From Saccharopolyspora spinosa NRRL 18395 (lineage in GTDB: Bacteria; Actinomycetota; Actinomycetes; Mycobacteriales; Pseudonocardiaceae), in contig NZ_GL877883.1 of the NCBI RefSeq assembly GCF_000194155.1, forward strand, positions 134,572 to 198,571: a DNA stretch of 64,000 nucleotides. Direction: 5' to 3'. Below the pieces are notes generated by a model. It worked only from the letters and a program-made list of their open reading frames with translations, was not told the DNA's origin and did no database searches. Positions 63,140-64,000 of this stretch are shown piece after piece. The number at the start of each line of letters is the position of its first letter. Position 1 is the stretch's first letter. Both the position numbers and the translations under genes were made by a program.

Positions 63140-63186
63140 GTGAACGGACCGATCGTGCCGCCTATCGACGCGAACAGGCCGTTCGC
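63140..63186. repeat. 47-bp interspersed element, copy 5
   Basis: Nearly identical to copy 4 (first end GTGAACGG rather than GCGAACGG; body one base different), 78 bases further on. Confidence 0.85.
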
Positions 63187-63321
63187 TCCACACCGCTTGG
63201 CGAGGCGGAACCAGACCACTCCCGTTGGGGCTGCCACGGGAACCTCAAGGCAGAACGAGTTCACAAACAGCCTCTACAGCTCCCCAAACCACTCACGAAC
63301 CTCAACTCAGCCTGGCGTCCG

Positions 63322-64000
63322 TCACGCCTCCTGGGTTTCGGGTGGCTGCGGCGTCGCGGCCCGGGTTAGGAGGCGGGCGTAGGCGGAGCCTGCCGCCAGG
63401 AGGATCAGGCCCGCGCAGAGGAAGGCGATCACCCGGGCAAAGCCGTCCAGGGTTGCCAGGTCGAACAGCAGCAGCTTCGCCAGGGACACGGCGATCAGCA
63501 CTAGGCCCGCGATCCGTAGATGCATCACCCGGACTCCCCGCAGCAGCAACGCAATCGCCGCCACCACCCAACTCAGGGTGATCAGGATGTGGCCGGTTAG
63601 GAAGCTCGCCCGTGCGTCGCTCACCAACAGGCACGCCGCCATCGTCGCGCTCGCCGTTCCGTACAGCAGCGCCAGTCCCGATGCCGCCCACAGCGGCAGC
63701 GCCCCCGGCAGTTCCGCCAGCTTCCCGATCCGAGTCGCCGCGACCGGCAGGGCCACCGCCACCAGCGCGACCAGCAGTCCGGCCAGCAGGCCGCGGAGCC
63801 CGGTGCCGCCGTCGTGCCAGAGGAGCGCGGTGATCGGCAGCTCGTTGAAGAACGCCAGCAAGAACCCGAAGGTCGCGTAGCACGTCGCCCCGAGCAGCAC
63901 TCCCCGGCTGCGCAACAGGAATCCGCCGACGCCGAGCAGCAGCGCCTCACACAGCAGCGCCGTTCCCCAACTCGACGAGTCCAGGAAGCTCAGGGTCGCC
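63322..64000 (-). CDS. DUF2339-type multi-spanning membrane protein, C-terminal part
   Basis: The frame is open from the stop at 63322 to the right edge, giving at least 225 residues of a larger protein whose start lies outside. Six or seven hydrophobic helices are visible, ending in KLLLFDLATLDGFARVIAFL, a block typical of DUF2339 proteins. Function unknown. Confidence 0.7.
   Translation of the reverse strand, partial: ATLSFLDSSSWGTALLCEALLLGVGGFLLRSRGVLLGATCYATFGFLLAFFNELPITALLWHDGGTGLRGLLAGLLVALVAVALPVAATRIGKLAELPGALPLWAASGLALLYGTASATMAACLLVSDARASFLTGHILITLSWVVAAIALLLRGVRVMHLRIAGLVLIAVSLAKLLLFDLATLDGFARVIAFLCAGLILLAAGSAYARLLTRAATPQPPETQEA

Larger units (their letters stand above)
62983..63321. 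other. 339-base gap with two 47-bp elements
   Basis: Between the DUF397 gene and the converging DUF2339 gene. Holds copies 4 and 5 of the 47-bp element. No gene seen. Confidence 0.6.

Overview
The window is chromosomal DNA from a high-GC actinomycete. GTG and TTG starts are common, genes overlap tightly (GTGA/ATGA), and WhiB, MtrAB-LpqB, F420 biosynthesis (CofD/FbiB) and XRE-DUF5753/DUF397 genes are present. Gene order closely follows, from memory, the mycobacterial run secA1-hpf-comF-lpqB-mtrB-mtrA-tmk, then manA-SIS-manB-DUF3499-zincin-whiB2-fbiA-fbiB, then manC-wbbL-rmlD-LCP-purE-purK-gtrA. The style of the accessory genes suggests Pseudonocardiaceae, possibly Saccharopolyspora-like. That placement is inference.

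Layout. 0-11.4 kb: start of a probable HAD hydrolase, an Rv3235-like gene, secA, hpf, comF, lpqB, mtrB, mtrA, tmk and an OsmC-family gene. This block covers protein export, ribosome hibernation and cell-envelope/division signalling. 11.7-17.5 kb: a large membrane alpha/beta-hydrolase-like protein, an APC amino-acid permease with a very clear terminator, and a CDF metal transporter. 17.6-22.9 kb: GDP-mannose precursor genes (manA, SIS protein, trm112-like, manB), DUF3499 and a zincin-fold protein lacking its HExxH motif. 22.9-24.6 kb: a scrambled, partly triplicated and partly inverted MocR-type regulator/CMD-family gene pair. 24.6-32.5 kb: a membrane-anchored GT2, whiB2, an M50 protease, cofD-fbiB-nudix. 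32.7-34.8 kb: an AlkA-like glycosylase and manC.

35.3-46.3 kb is a glycan assembly region. wbbL-like rhamnosyltransferase, rmlD and rmlB make and transfer dTDP-rhamnose, the arabinogalactan/cell-wall linker sugar. Between wbbL and rmlD lie five further glycosyltransferases, two with apparent frameshifts, plus a duplicated gene end and interspersed repeats. 46.5-50.9 kb: two tandem LCP (LytR-CpsA-Psr) proteins, likely attaching the finished glycans to peptidoglycan, a decayed LuxR-type gene and a TIGR03089 protein. 51-54 kb: DoxX, a decayed fragment, purE and purK. 54-58.3 kb: a degenerate GGDEF-like protein, an ECF-type sigma factor with fused zinc finger, membrane segment and exported Pro/Trp/Thr-rich domain (split by a 28-bp insertion), and GtrA. 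58.3-64 kb: a two-component system, an IMPase/HisN-family phosphatase, two small orphan genes, an XRE/DUF397 pair and the C-terminal part of a DUF2339 membrane protein.

The most unusual features are the repeats and broken genes. They include a 47-bp element with 8-bp terminal inverted repeats (five copies at two loci), palindromes centred on TTTCAATTGAAA in intergenic gaps, the scrambled MocR/CMD locus, the duplicated glycosyltransferase end, and the 28-bp duplication in the sigma-factor gene. Some could be assembly or sequencing errors. This cannot be decided from the sequence alone. No tRNA, rRNA, CRISPR array or intact insertion sequence was seen.
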